Source of the DNA: Flavobacterium ajazii
GTDB lineage: Bacteria; Bacteroidota; Bacteroidia; Flavobacteriales; Flavobacteriaceae
Direction: 5' to 3'
Assembly (NCBI RefSeq): GCF_010614725.1
Contig: NZ_JAAEHL010000002.1
Coordinates: 496,001 to 560,000 of the forward strand
Length of the DNA stretch: 64,000 nucleotides
Position 1 is the stretch's first letter, and the number at the start of each line of letters is the position of its first letter. Below are positions 7,785 to 15,226 of this stretch, piece by piece. Below the pieces are notes generated by a model. It was not told the origin of the DNA. It did not search any database and saw only the letters and a program-made list of their open reading frames with translations. The translations under genes and the position numbers were made by a program.

Positions 7785-8725
7785 TTTGTTTTTCCAATAT
7801 CACAGTTAAAGTACATAAAATGAATAAATACACGAACTATTTTTCTATAATCTTTTAATTTATCTTCATTGTCACCTATTACACAATCAACTAAATGTTT
7901 AATAACATGTTCAAATTCATTAAAACGACTTCTTTCAATTGTAATTGACTCTTGTAAATCACTTATCGTATTAGCATACATTCTAGTATATTGTTCATTT
8001 TTGGGATCACGTAAGAAATTTTCAATTTCTTCAAAATATTGTAAAGAATGATCTTTAATAAAATCAAAATAATCCTTACTCAAATTATTTAACTCATTCT
8101 TCCTCTCTTTATCAATTAAATCAAAGTTTATTAGATAACTTTTTGCCTCAGACGATATTGACTTACTATTTTCTGCAAAATCTACAATAATTTCTCTTAT
8201 ATCTTTCTCATAAAATCTAAGAGGTGTAATAAACTTATATAACCCAAACTGATTCGCTATTTGAGGTGAATCAGTTAAATATGTATCAATTTGTTCTCTA
8301 CCTATAATCTCAACATTCTCGATTCCAATTCCATCTTGTAGCATCTTGATAATTATAGGATGTGATCCTCCAGACAACTTTCTATTTGTAAATATTATAT
8401 AATTATCAAATGGTGTTATTGTCTTTACTTCATTAAGACGTTCAATTTCCTTATTTAAAATACAAGATCTATTAACTGAAAAATCATTATCAGCACAACT
8501 TGCATTTAAAACTTTAGTGTGTTTAGCTTGTATATTAAATTTTCCAGACCAAGGTTCAGAATTAGAAGGAAAAAAATCTGCAGTCCCTGTAAACCAACTA
8601 TCTTTTGCTCCATCTTTTCCTAAAGAGAATGTTTTACAACCAATTCCTAAAATATCTTTACAAATACGAATTATTAAATTCTCAAATTCATCATCGCTTA
8701 AATTTTCATATGGAAATTGGCTCAT
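7781..8725 (-). CDS. ABC-3C system effector with Mrr/PD-(D/E)XK nuclease-like N-terminus
   Basis: This 314-residue protein starts with a restriction-endonuclease-like domain: DDEFENLIIRICKDILGIG (Glu13/Glu15 helix), then LGKDGAKDSWF (Asp38/Asp42) and FNIQAKHT (Gln66-x-Lys68). That is the spacing of the Glu, Asp and Q-x-K triad of Mrr-like PD-(D/E)XK nucleases. Residues 85-170 complete an alpha/beta domain (FDNYIIFTNRKL and VEIIGREQID). The remaining helical half is probably the C-terminal ABC-3C adaptor. It is the first gene of the defence cassette. Known ABC-3C effectors are nucleases, proteases or other toxins, and a DNA-cleaving role is inferred from the triad. Upstream lies a good minus-strand -7 element. 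Catalytic competence would need alignment, because the first acidic position is ambiguous. Confidence 0.82.
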   Translation of the reverse strand: MSQFPYENLSDDEFENLIIRICKDILGIGCKTFSLGKDGAKDSWFTGTADFFPSNSEPWSGKFNIQAKHTKVLNASCADNDFSVNRSCILNKEIERLNEVKTITPFDNYIIFTNRKLSGGSHPIIIKMLQDGIGIENVEIIGREQIDTYLTDSPQIANQFGLYKFITPLRFYEKDIREIIVDFAENSKSISSEAKSYLINFDLIDKERKNELNNLSKDYFDFIKDHSLQYFEEIENFLRDPKNEQYTRMYANTISDLQESITIERSRFNEFEHVIKHLVDCVIGDNEDKLKDYRKIVRVFIHFMYFNCDIGKTK

Positions 8726-8771
8726 TTTTTAATATATGTTACTATTTTTTTTCTAAAATTTCTTATCAAGG

Positions 8772-8798
8772 CAAATATAATATTATTTTTATTACAAA
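8772..8798 (-). promoter_or_regulatory. Candidate Bacteroidota promoter for the ABC-3C operon
   Basis: On the minus strand, TATATTTG (8772-8779) matches the TAnnTTTG -7 consensus exactly. A TTTG (8795-8798) lies 15 bp further upstream, slightly short of the usual 17-23 bp gap after TTG. It is about 46 bp before the effector ATG. The DNA is AT-rich, so chance matches are possible. Confidence 0.35.
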
Positions 8799-8844
8799 TA
8801 ATAAACATCAATTTAACCTAAAATATCTCATGAAAGCCAACTCC

Positions 8845-8938
8845 CGCATGAGGGATGAAAATGGTATTCTTTTCTTTTCCTTCTTTAGGAAAAGAAAAGA
8901 TATAATGTACAGCCCGACCCTTGTGGTCATGCCCAAAT
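8845..8938. repeat. Conserved-end dispersed element, copy 1
   Basis: The element starts GCATGAGGGAT and ends AGCCCGACCC-TTGT-GGTCATGCCCAAA. Between these ends lies a perfect-looking internal hairpin, TCTTTTCTTTTCC (from about 8869) paired with GGAAAAGAAAAGA. The same ends with different interiors occur at 15132-15222 and 29431-29547. All three have the same orientation and lie just past the stop codon of a minus-strand glycosidase or esterase gene. This copy is more diverged at its ends. No ORF is present. Confidence 0.75.
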
Positions 8939-9013
8939 AATCATCAAAATTATTCCACAAAAAAACTCCATTATCGCTAATGAAGTTTTGAATACAATTA
9001 TTTTCTGAAGTGC

Positions 9014-11446
9014 TTATTCTACTTTTACAATTACTGTAGATGACATCCCGTTTACGGTGGAGGCTTTTAACTGAATCTTTTCTTTCTTCCCGTTCGACTG
9101 GATGATGGCGATGCATTTTCCGTTATAGACTTTGCAGGAATTCGCTTTAAACGACTCCAAATTCGCCTGATAACCGTTGTCAACTCCAACTAATTTTCCT
9201 CCGCCTGTAACTTCAAAGTTGATCAGGTCATTGGCATTTGGCGAAAGGTTTCCGTCTTTGTCCTGAATCGAAACCGTTACATAAACCAAATCGTAAGTAT
9301 CATTTTTAATGGTTGATTTATTTACTTTCAAATCAATTTTGGAAGCTGCTCCAGCGGTATGAATTTCTTTTTCCAAGACTATTTTTCCGTCTTTTCTGGA
9401 AATGGCTTTCAGCGTTCCCGGTTCGTATTTTACACGCCATGAGATATGCAGATCGTCGTTTTGTTTGGCTTTTTTGCCTAATGATTTTCCGTTCAGGAAT
9501 AATTCCACTTCATCAGCATTGTTGTAATACGCCCAAACATCAACTTCCTGCCCTGCTGTCCAGTTCCAGTGTGGAAAAATGTGCAAAACGGGTTTCTTCG
9601 TCCATTCACTTTGGTACATATAATAGACATCTTTTGGAAGTCCCGCCAAATCGATGATTCCAAAATACGAACTGCGTGCCGGAAATGGATATGGATCTGG
9701 TTCGCCTATATAATCAAAACCAGTCCAAACAAAAGTACCGGCAATGAAATCGGAGTTTTTTATTGCTTTCCAGCTTTCTTCGTGCGTCGAACCCCAAAAT
9801 GATTTTACATTATCGTAAGCCGAAACCGTAAAATCTGCATTACCATCAAATTTCTCTCCGTATTTTACCGGCCAGGCTTTAACCACATCCGAAGGCTGGT
9901 CATAATGTCCGCGGGTTTCGAGTGCAGAAACAGTTTCAGAAGCAATTATTTTCTGTCCTTTGAAACGGGTTGGAAAGGTTGTGTAATCTTCGTGCTTGTA
10001 ATTAAAGCCTAACAAATCCAAAGCACCTGATTGATAAATAAAATTCTTCTCCGGAACATTCTCTGTCAACGCACTTGTTATCGGACGAGTGGTATCCAGA
10101 TTTTTTACGATTTGCGCCAATTCTCTGGTAATTGCAATTCCTGTGCTGTCAAATTGTTCACGGATTTCGTTTCCGATACTCCACATCATCACCGAAGGAT
10201 AGTTGCGGTCTCTCAAAATCAAATCTTCTAAATCTCTTTTGTACCAATTATCCCATTCTTTGTGAGCATCATTCTTTACTTTTGCTTTTTTCCAAACATC
10301 AAATGCTTCGTCCTGAACAATGAACCCCATTTCATCACACAATTGCATCATCTCCAACGAGTGCGGATTATGTGACATTCTGATGGCATTGCAGCCCATT
10401 TCTTTCAGTAAAGTCAGTTTTCTGCGAACGGCATGAATGTTTTCTACAGCTCCCAAAGCACCATTGTCGTGATGCAGACAGACTCCGTGTATTTTGGTTG
10501 GTTTTCCGTTTAAAGAAAATCCTTTTTTGGCATCAAAAGAGAAAAATCGAATTCCTAATGGTGTTTCATAAGTATCAACCAATTTTTTATTCTCGTAAAT
10601 TTTGGTAAGGACTTTATACAAATACGGATTTTCAGTATCCCATAAATTTGGGTTTTTCACTTCCAGATTATGTGTTTTTTTAGAATTGGAATTAGCATCT
10701 ATTTTTTCTGTTGACACTGCATTGGCTACTTCTTTGTTTTTAGCATCAACAATTGAAGTAACAAATTTGAATTCTTTTACAGTATTTGCTTTATTTTCTA
10801 CGGTCACTTCAAAATGTACCGATGCTTTTTCTTTGCTGATTTTAGGAGTGGTTACATGAGTTCCCCAATGTGCTACGTGCAGTTTTTCAAGAGCCACCAA
10901 ACGTACATTTCTATAAATTCCGGAACCAGTGTACCATCTGGAATTGGGCTGTGCATCGTTATCGACTTTTACGGCAATAACATTTTCTTGTTTTCCGAAA
11001 TGCAGATAAGGAGTCATTTCATAAGCAAAGGAAATGTACCCACTAGGACGAATTCCCAGCGACTGACCATTAATAAACACTTCACTGTTCTTAAAAACAC
11101 CGTCAAATTCTATCGAAATCGATTTGCCTGCCCAATCTTTTGGCAAAGTAAATGTTTTGCGGTACCAGCCTTTTCCTGCCGGCAAAAATCCTTGTTTAGT
11201 TCCTGTTGGAAGATCTTTATTGAATGTGCCTTCGATACTCCAGTCGTGCGGCAGTTCCAAGGCTCTCCAATCGGAAGTGCTGAAATTCGCATTGACTGCC
11301 TGTGGATGATCCCCTAATTTAAAGTTCCAGTTTTTATTGAAATCTTCGACAATTCTGGCTTTTTTTTGCGCTGATGCAGAAGCAACTAAAAGCAACATTA
11401 GTATTGATGTTCCAACTTTTCGTAAAATGTTTTTATGCATATTCAT
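9014..11446 (-). CDS. GH2 beta-galactosidase-like glycoside hydrolase with DUF4982-type domain
   Basis: This 810-residue secreted protein has a signal peptide ending ASASAQ (about residue 27). The jelly-roll sugar-binding domain (30-190) includes HDWSIEG and SGIYRNVRLV. An immunoglobulin-like domain (195-300) precedes the TIM barrel (300-600). The acid/base is Glu427 in MMWSIGNEIRE and the nucleophile is Glu504 in IIASETVSALE. Residues about 630-700 resemble DUF4982 (WAYYNNADEVELFLNGKSLG), followed by a further beta-sandwich to the end. Family members cleave terminal beta-galactose or beta-glucuronate; in pectin loci they trim galactan or rhamnogalacturonan side chains, most likely in the periplasm. 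Exact specificity cannot be read from sequence. The upstream gene is a second, different GH2, separated by a 70-bp palindrome. Confidence 0.9.
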   Translation of the reverse strand: MNMHKNILRKVGTSILMLLLVASASAQKKARIVEDFNKNWNFKLGDHPQAVNANFSTSDWRALELPHDWSIEGTFNKDLPTGTKQGFLPAGKGWYRKTFTLPKDWAGKSISIEFDGVFKNSEVFINGQSLGIRPSGYISFAYEMTPYLHFGKQENVIAVKVDNDAQPNSRWYTGSGIYRNVRLVALEKLHVAHWGTHVTTPKISKEKASVHFEVTVENKANTVKEFKFVTSIVDAKNKEVANAVSTEKIDANSNSKKTHNLEVKNPNLWDTENPYLYKVLTKIYENKKLVDTYETPLGIRFFSFDAKKGFSLNGKPTKIHGVCLHHDNGALGAVENIHAVRRKLTLLKEMGCNAIRMSHNPHSLEMMQLCDEMGFIVQDEAFDVWKKAKVKNDAHKEWDNWYKRDLEDLILRDRNYPSVMMWSIGNEIREQFDSTGIAITRELAQIVKNLDTTRPITSALTENVPEKNFIYQSGALDLLGFNYKHEDYTTFPTRFKGQKIIASETVSALETRGHYDQPSDVVKAWPVKYGEKFDGNADFTVSAYDNVKSFWGSTHEESWKAIKNSDFIAGTFVWTGFDYIGEPDPYPFPARSSYFGIIDLAGLPKDVYYMYQSEWTKKPVLHIFPHWNWTAGQEVDVWAYYNNADEVELFLNGKSLGKKAKQNDDLHISWRVKYEPGTLKAISRKDGKIVLEKEIHTAGAASKIDLKVNKSTIKNDTYDLVYVTVSIQDKDGNLSPNANDLINFEVTGGGKLVGVDNGYQANLESFKANSCKVYNGKCIAIIQSNGKKEKIQLKASTVNGMSSTVIVKVE

Positions 11447-11469
11447 AAACTTATTTTTTTATGTTGTTT

Positions 11470-11539
11470 GTCATTGCGAGGAACGAAGCAATCCCATAAC
11501 GTGAGCAACTACTGTGATTGCTTCGTTCCTCGCAATGAC
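11470..11539. repeat. 70-bp palindromic element, copy 1
   Basis: Arms of 24 bp (left begins GTCATTGCGAGGAACGAAGC) form an exact inverted repeat around a 22-bp loop. The same 70-bp element is at 26802-26871 and 40151-40220. The loop of this copy is the reverse complement type of the other two, so it is inserted in the opposite orientation. It lies between the two GH2 genes and can fold as a strong hairpin. Confidence 0.9.
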
Positions 11540-11540
11540 T

Positions 11541-14500
11541 TTATTGAAATTCGAAATTATCCAACAACAATCCTTTCATATCATCAGATTCTATCGTGAT
11601 TTTATAGGTTCCCGCATTGATGTAACCACCGGAAGTTGTATTCAGTATCTTCCATTTTTCTGCTGATGGGAAAAACTCAATCGTGTCATTTCGCATCATG
11701 ATTCCATAGGCATCTTCCATTTTGAATTTGACTTTTAACGGGGTTTCGTTTCTGTTCATAAAACGGAAACGCATCAGGTAAATTCCGGCAACACCCGGCT
11801 TAACTTCAAACTGAATGCTGTTGTTTGTTTTTTCCTTGAATTCGATATAATCGGCTTTTTTGAAATTGCCTTTTTCGATTCCGGTGCCGGTTGTTTTGGC
11901 GGTTTCGGCTTCTAAAAGTACAACGGGTCTTGAATCGTCTTTTTCACCCATATCGTAAGTTGGAACGACAGCTATTGTACTATTTTCAAAAAGTACTTTT
12001 TCTCCTTTTTTGACTTTTTTATGGAATACTGAAAATTCAACCTTATCTGAATTTTTAGCAGTTTCTTCCATTCTTTTATAACCTGAAATTGAATCTTTTG
12101 ATTTGCTAAACAGATAAATTTCCGAATCTTCTTTGGTTACGAATGAACCCGAAGATTTTAATTTTGACGAAATCTGCAAATAATCGGCACCAAAAACTTC
12201 TGAAGGCAATTGCGTAAACACAACATCCGAATCTGAATATTGTTTTGAATTGATATCCAGCCAGGAACCGATTTTAGTTTCTGAATTACTTTCAACATTC
12301 TGAATATTTCGTGGCGAAGCCGAAGCTCCTTTTACTGACTTATCTTTGGTAGCAATGGCAATTGCCGAAATAATCGCCTGACTCGCTTTTACATTCGGGA
12401 AAGAAATAACAATTTTTCCATTTTTACTTTTTACTACAAAAGTTTTCTTTAGCGCCGAATCGTGTCCGACTTCGCTCCAGATATCCAAATCTTTCAACAC
12501 CACACTATCATTGATCGCTACGTCAAACAAACGCCAGCCTTTGCAGTGGAGTCCGCCTCCGGTTCCGTACCATGGTTCTGTAAAATACAATTCTACCAAA
12601 TATTCTCCATCCGGAGCAGGGAATTCGTAACGCAGTTTGTCGATTCCGTATCTGAAACTTTGGAATAAATTCCAATCTTTAGTTCCTGCAATTGGGTCGA
12701 AAGTACTTCTTTGGCTTGCATAAAAATCGGGCAATTGTTTGAAATTATCTGTCCATGACAAAGAACCCCAAGTGTTTTCTCCGCTTTTATGAACATCAGC
12801 ATTCCAAACATTTCTGTTAGAATCTTTGATTTCACTTCCTCCGGAATTGACTCTGTAAATATAGTTGTAGCCTTTCTGAGGTTGTAAAATTGTTTCTTTT
12901 TTAGTTTCTAATACGTTAAAATTAGGTGCTTTTGGCAGACTGTTCAAAATGATATAATCTTTTGCAACAGCTTTTCCGTTTACATAACCTACGGCGTACA
13001 AAACGTTGTATTGAACATTAACATTATTAAACTGAAAGTGCTGACCCAATCCCGGATTTTTTAGTTTTCCGAGTGATGTTTTATTAACATCATTGAACAA
13101 TTCTACCTCATCACAATTGGAATAGACATCGATTCCATTTTTGATTCCCGGAGCATCCCAACGATTCTGCCAGGTATGCGAAACGATATAGACCATTGGA
13201 TTGGTTTTGTTCGAAACATAATTGGCGCGGTACATATAATACGCATCCAGAGGTTCTCCCCAAATACTGAAAAGTCCTTTATAATTCACAGGTCCTACTT
13301 TATCGATATCCCTGAATCCTTCGCCATTTTGCGAACGACCCGGATTTTCGTGCGAGGCAAATAACCAGTTGAACTGTCCCGCAATTTTGTCTTTTACCGA
13401 TTCGGCTTCGCGGACTTTGATTTCCATTAATTGCGAGAAACGGTTTTCGCTCAAAATTCCTTTTTGATCGAATTCACCCTCGGTGTGCAGGTCGTGTGAG
13501 CGCCAGGCACCGTATTCTCCGTTAAGCAATTGCTTGCTCATTTCGACATCGTAATTGAACGGATCTCCTCCATAGGTTCCTGACCAGTTTTGCACCACAT
13601 TCCAGTCGGTTCCTTCGCCTCCGTTGCAAGTGGTTACGATGCGTTGTGAAGCGGACATTGGATCCATTTCGCGAATGATTTTGGTACATTCTTCGGCAAA
13701 TTCTTTTGGGATGGTGCTTTCGTTCTGTAATCCCCACATTACTACTGACGGACTGTTTCGGCGTTCCTTAATCCATTCGCGTAATAAGGTTTTAAAATTC
13801 TCTTTGAATTCGGGAGTGTCGTACCAGATATGAGCTGAAAACTGACTCCAGAATAAGATTCCGTTTTCGTCCAGTTCTTTTTGGTATTCTAAATTATGAG
13901 GCTGGTGCGCTTCGCGGAAAGCGTTGAAACCTCCAGCTTTTATTTGTTCAATTCTCGAATGAATCTGCTCATTTGAAAACGAATGACTGTTCCCGATTAA
14001 ATGTTCGTATTCGCAGGTTCCGTTGATGAACAAGGGCTCATCGTTGATGAAAAAACGGTTGTCTTTTCCGTCACGGCTCACCGGCCAGCTAAACCAACGG
14101 ATTCCGTATGGTGTTTTTAGTTCGTCAATCTTCTTTCCGTTTTCAAAAATGGTAGTTACCAATTCATACAAATACGGATTAGATGGAGACCATAATTTTG
14201 GATTTGCAATTTCCGGAAGTGATTGTGCTATTTGTTTAGTTTCACCTGAAGTGTTTTTGACATCAGTTTTTACACTAACAACTTTCTTTCCTGTTTTATC
14301 AAAAAGGGTGTTTTCGATTGTAACATTTCTGTTTGAAGTCCCGTAATTTTTGATTTCAGTAGTAATATTCAGAACTGCTTTTTGTTTGGAAGTCGATTTA
14401 TCATTCCAAACATGAACGCCGAAAGGTTCTATTCGAACATCATCAGTAACGACTAAAGTTACGGGTCTGAAAATACCCATTGGCTGGGAGCCTTCGGAGA

Positions 14501-15038
14501 ATCCCCACTCTCCGGAACATCCGCCACAAACCCAAGGCAAATCAGCAATGAATGACGGATGCGATGCTTTGACTATTATATCATTTTCTTTTTCGAAAGA
14601 AACGGCTTTTGTAATATCAACTGTAAAAGTAGTTCTTCCGCCTTTGTGTTCACCTACTTTTTGGCCGTTTAACCAAACGGTGGCATAGGAACTTACGCCT
14701 TCAAAAAAGAGGAAAAGCCTTTTGGAATTATCTTGTTTGTCTAGTTGTAATGTTTTATGGTACCAGGCAGTTCCGTGTAAATTTCCGTGTTTGGTTCTTA
14801 GGAAACCGTAATACTGATCCCAGTTGTGAGGCACGTTTACTTTTTGCCATTGGGAATCTACTTTTGGATTTTGCACAAAGGTTTCTTCCTTTTCCGGAAG
14901 CTGGTTCAAAACAATGGTTTCCCAAGATGAATTCAGCGAAACTTCTTTACGAAACTTCGCGGACTCCTTGTTGCCCTGACTCCAGACAAAGCAAAAACTT
15001 GAAAAAAAACATAAAATAAAAAAAACTATTTTCTTCAT
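11541..15038 (-). CDS. Large multidomain GH2 glycoside hydrolase with malectin and CBM-like domains
   Basis: This 1165-residue secreted enzyme has a signal peptide ending FCFVWSQ. The GH2 N-terminal domain (about 30-200) contains VPHNWDQY and QPMGIFRPV; an Ig-like domain follows, then the TIM barrel from about 325. Glu440 in VVMWGLQNES is the predicted acid/base and Glu508 in LLNGEYGAWR the nucleophile. A malectin-like carbohydrate-binding domain spans about 735-905 (YRVNSGG, WNADV, LYFTEPWYG). The C-terminus (about 1035-1165) resembles a CBM35/CBM6-type beta-sandwich, starting VVLLEAETAKTTG. This architecture is seen in Bacteroidetes beta-galactosidase or beta-glucuronidase enzymes from plant-glycan loci. 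The extra binding modules suggest action on a large oligosaccharide. The sugar removed is not determined by sequence. Confidence 0.88.
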   Translation of the reverse strand: MKKIVFFILCFFSSFCFVWSQGNKESAKFRKEVSLNSSWETIVLNQLPEKEETFVQNPKVDSQWQKVNVPHNWDQYYGFLRTKHGNLHGTAWYHKTLQLDKQDNSKRLFLFFEGVSSYATVWLNGQKVGEHKGGRTTFTVDITKAVSFEKENDIIVKASHPSFIADLPWVCGGCSGEWGFSEGSQPMGIFRPVTLVVTDDVRIEPFGVHVWNDKSTSKQKAVLNITTEIKNYGTSNRNVTIENTLFDKTGKKVVSVKTDVKNTSGETKQIAQSLPEIANPKLWSPSNPYLYELVTTIFENGKKIDELKTPYGIRWFSWPVSRDGKDNRFFINDEPLFINGTCEYEHLIGNSHSFSNEQIHSRIEQIKAGGFNAFREAHQPHNLEYQKELDENGILFWSQFSAHIWYDTPEFKENFKTLLREWIKERRNSPSVVMWGLQNESTIPKEFAEECTKIIREMDPMSASQRIVTTCNGGEGTDWNVVQNWSGTYGGDPFNYDVEMSKQLLNGEYGAWRSHDLHTEGEFDQKGILSENRFSQLMEIKVREAESVKDKIAGQFNWLFASHENPGRSQNGEGFRDIDKVGPVNYKGLFSIWGEPLDAYYMYRANYVSNKTNPMVYIVSHTWQNRWDAPGIKNGIDVYSNCDEVELFNDVNKTSLGKLKNPGLGQHFQFNNVNVQYNVLYAVGYVNGKAVAKDYIILNSLPKAPNFNVLETKKETILQPQKGYNYIYRVNSGGSEIKDSNRNVWNADVHKSGENTWGSLSWTDNFKQLPDFYASQRSTFDPIAGTKDWNLFQSFRYGIDKLRYEFPAPDGEYLVELYFTEPWYGTGGGLHCKGWRLFDVAINDSVVLKDLDIWSEVGHDSALKKTFVVKSKNGKIVISFPNVKASQAIISAIAIATKDKSVKGASASPRNIQNVESNSETKIGSWLDINSKQYSDSDVVFTQLPSEVFGADYLQISSKLKSSGSFVTKEDSEIYLFSKSKDSISGYKRMEETAKNSDKVEFSVFHKKVKKGEKVLFENSTIAVVPTYDMGEKDDSRPVVLLEAETAKTTGTGIEKGNFKKADYIEFKEKTNNSIQFEVKPGVAGIYLMRFRFMNRNETPLKVKFKMEDAYGIMMRNDTIEFFPSAEKWKILNTTSGGYINAGTYKITIESDDMKGLLLDNFEFQ

Positions 15039-15046
15039 ATATTTTA

Positions 15047-15076
15047 AACCATATAAGTCATATAAGGTTATTTAAG
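15047..15076. repeat. Half copy of the ACCATATAAGT inverted repeat
   Basis: The stretch begins AAACCATATAAGTCATATAAG and matches one arm of the inverted repeat at 403-481 with a few changes, but no matching second arm is present here. It is the first of three adjacent repeat elements in this 188-bp intergenic gap. Confidence 0.5.
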
Positions 15077-15091
15077 TTTGTTACCTCGATG

Positions 15092-15124
15092 AGACCTAAC
15101 AGGTTTTGAAAACCTGTTAGGTCT
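15092..15124. repeat. 33-bp palindrome AGACCTAACAGGTTTT..., copy 1
   Basis: A perfect palindrome with arms AGACCTAACAGGTTTT and AAAACCTGTTAGGTCT around a single G. Related copies occur at 31004-31036 and 35904-35936. Followed by TTTTTG on the plus strand, it looks like a terminator-type hairpin but is clearly dispersed. Confidence 0.9.
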
Positions 15125-15131
15125 TTTTGTT

Positions 15132-15222
15132 CGCGTGAGGGATAGAGGCGATATCCTTTTATGAAGCGATAGCGTAATAAAAGATAAAGCCGAAAGCCCG
15201 ACCCATAGGGTCACGCCCAAAT
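15132..15222. repeat. Conserved-end dispersed element, copy 2
   Basis: Starts GCGTGAGGGATAGAGGCG and ends AGCCCGACCCATAGGGTCAC followed by GCCCAAAT. The end block itself can pair (CGACCC with GGGTC), and the interior holds a second hairpin (TATCCTTTTAT with ATAAAAGATA). It lies 4 bp from the stop codon of the gene at 15227, so it is essentially that gene's 3' untranslated region. Confidence 0.85.
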
Positions 15223-15226
15223 TATT

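Noticed and set aside
8808..9116. 102-codon minus-strand frame overlapping the end of the GH2 gene
   Set aside because: It overlaps the GH2 coding end in another frame and runs through the dispersed element; the peptide is basic and low-complexity with no family resemblance.
10814..11317. Open frame of 167 codons on the plus strand
   Set aside because: It lies entirely antisense to the GH2 gene, has no recognisable motif or signal peptide, and its composition follows the opposite strand. Similar antisense frames over GH140, GH28 and GH78 genes were dropped for the same reason.
11470..11539. Considered whether the 70-bp palindromes are CRISPR repeats, tRNA genes or attachment sites
   Set aside because: Copies are about 14-15 kb apart, palindromic, without spacers, cloverleaf or adjacent integrase.
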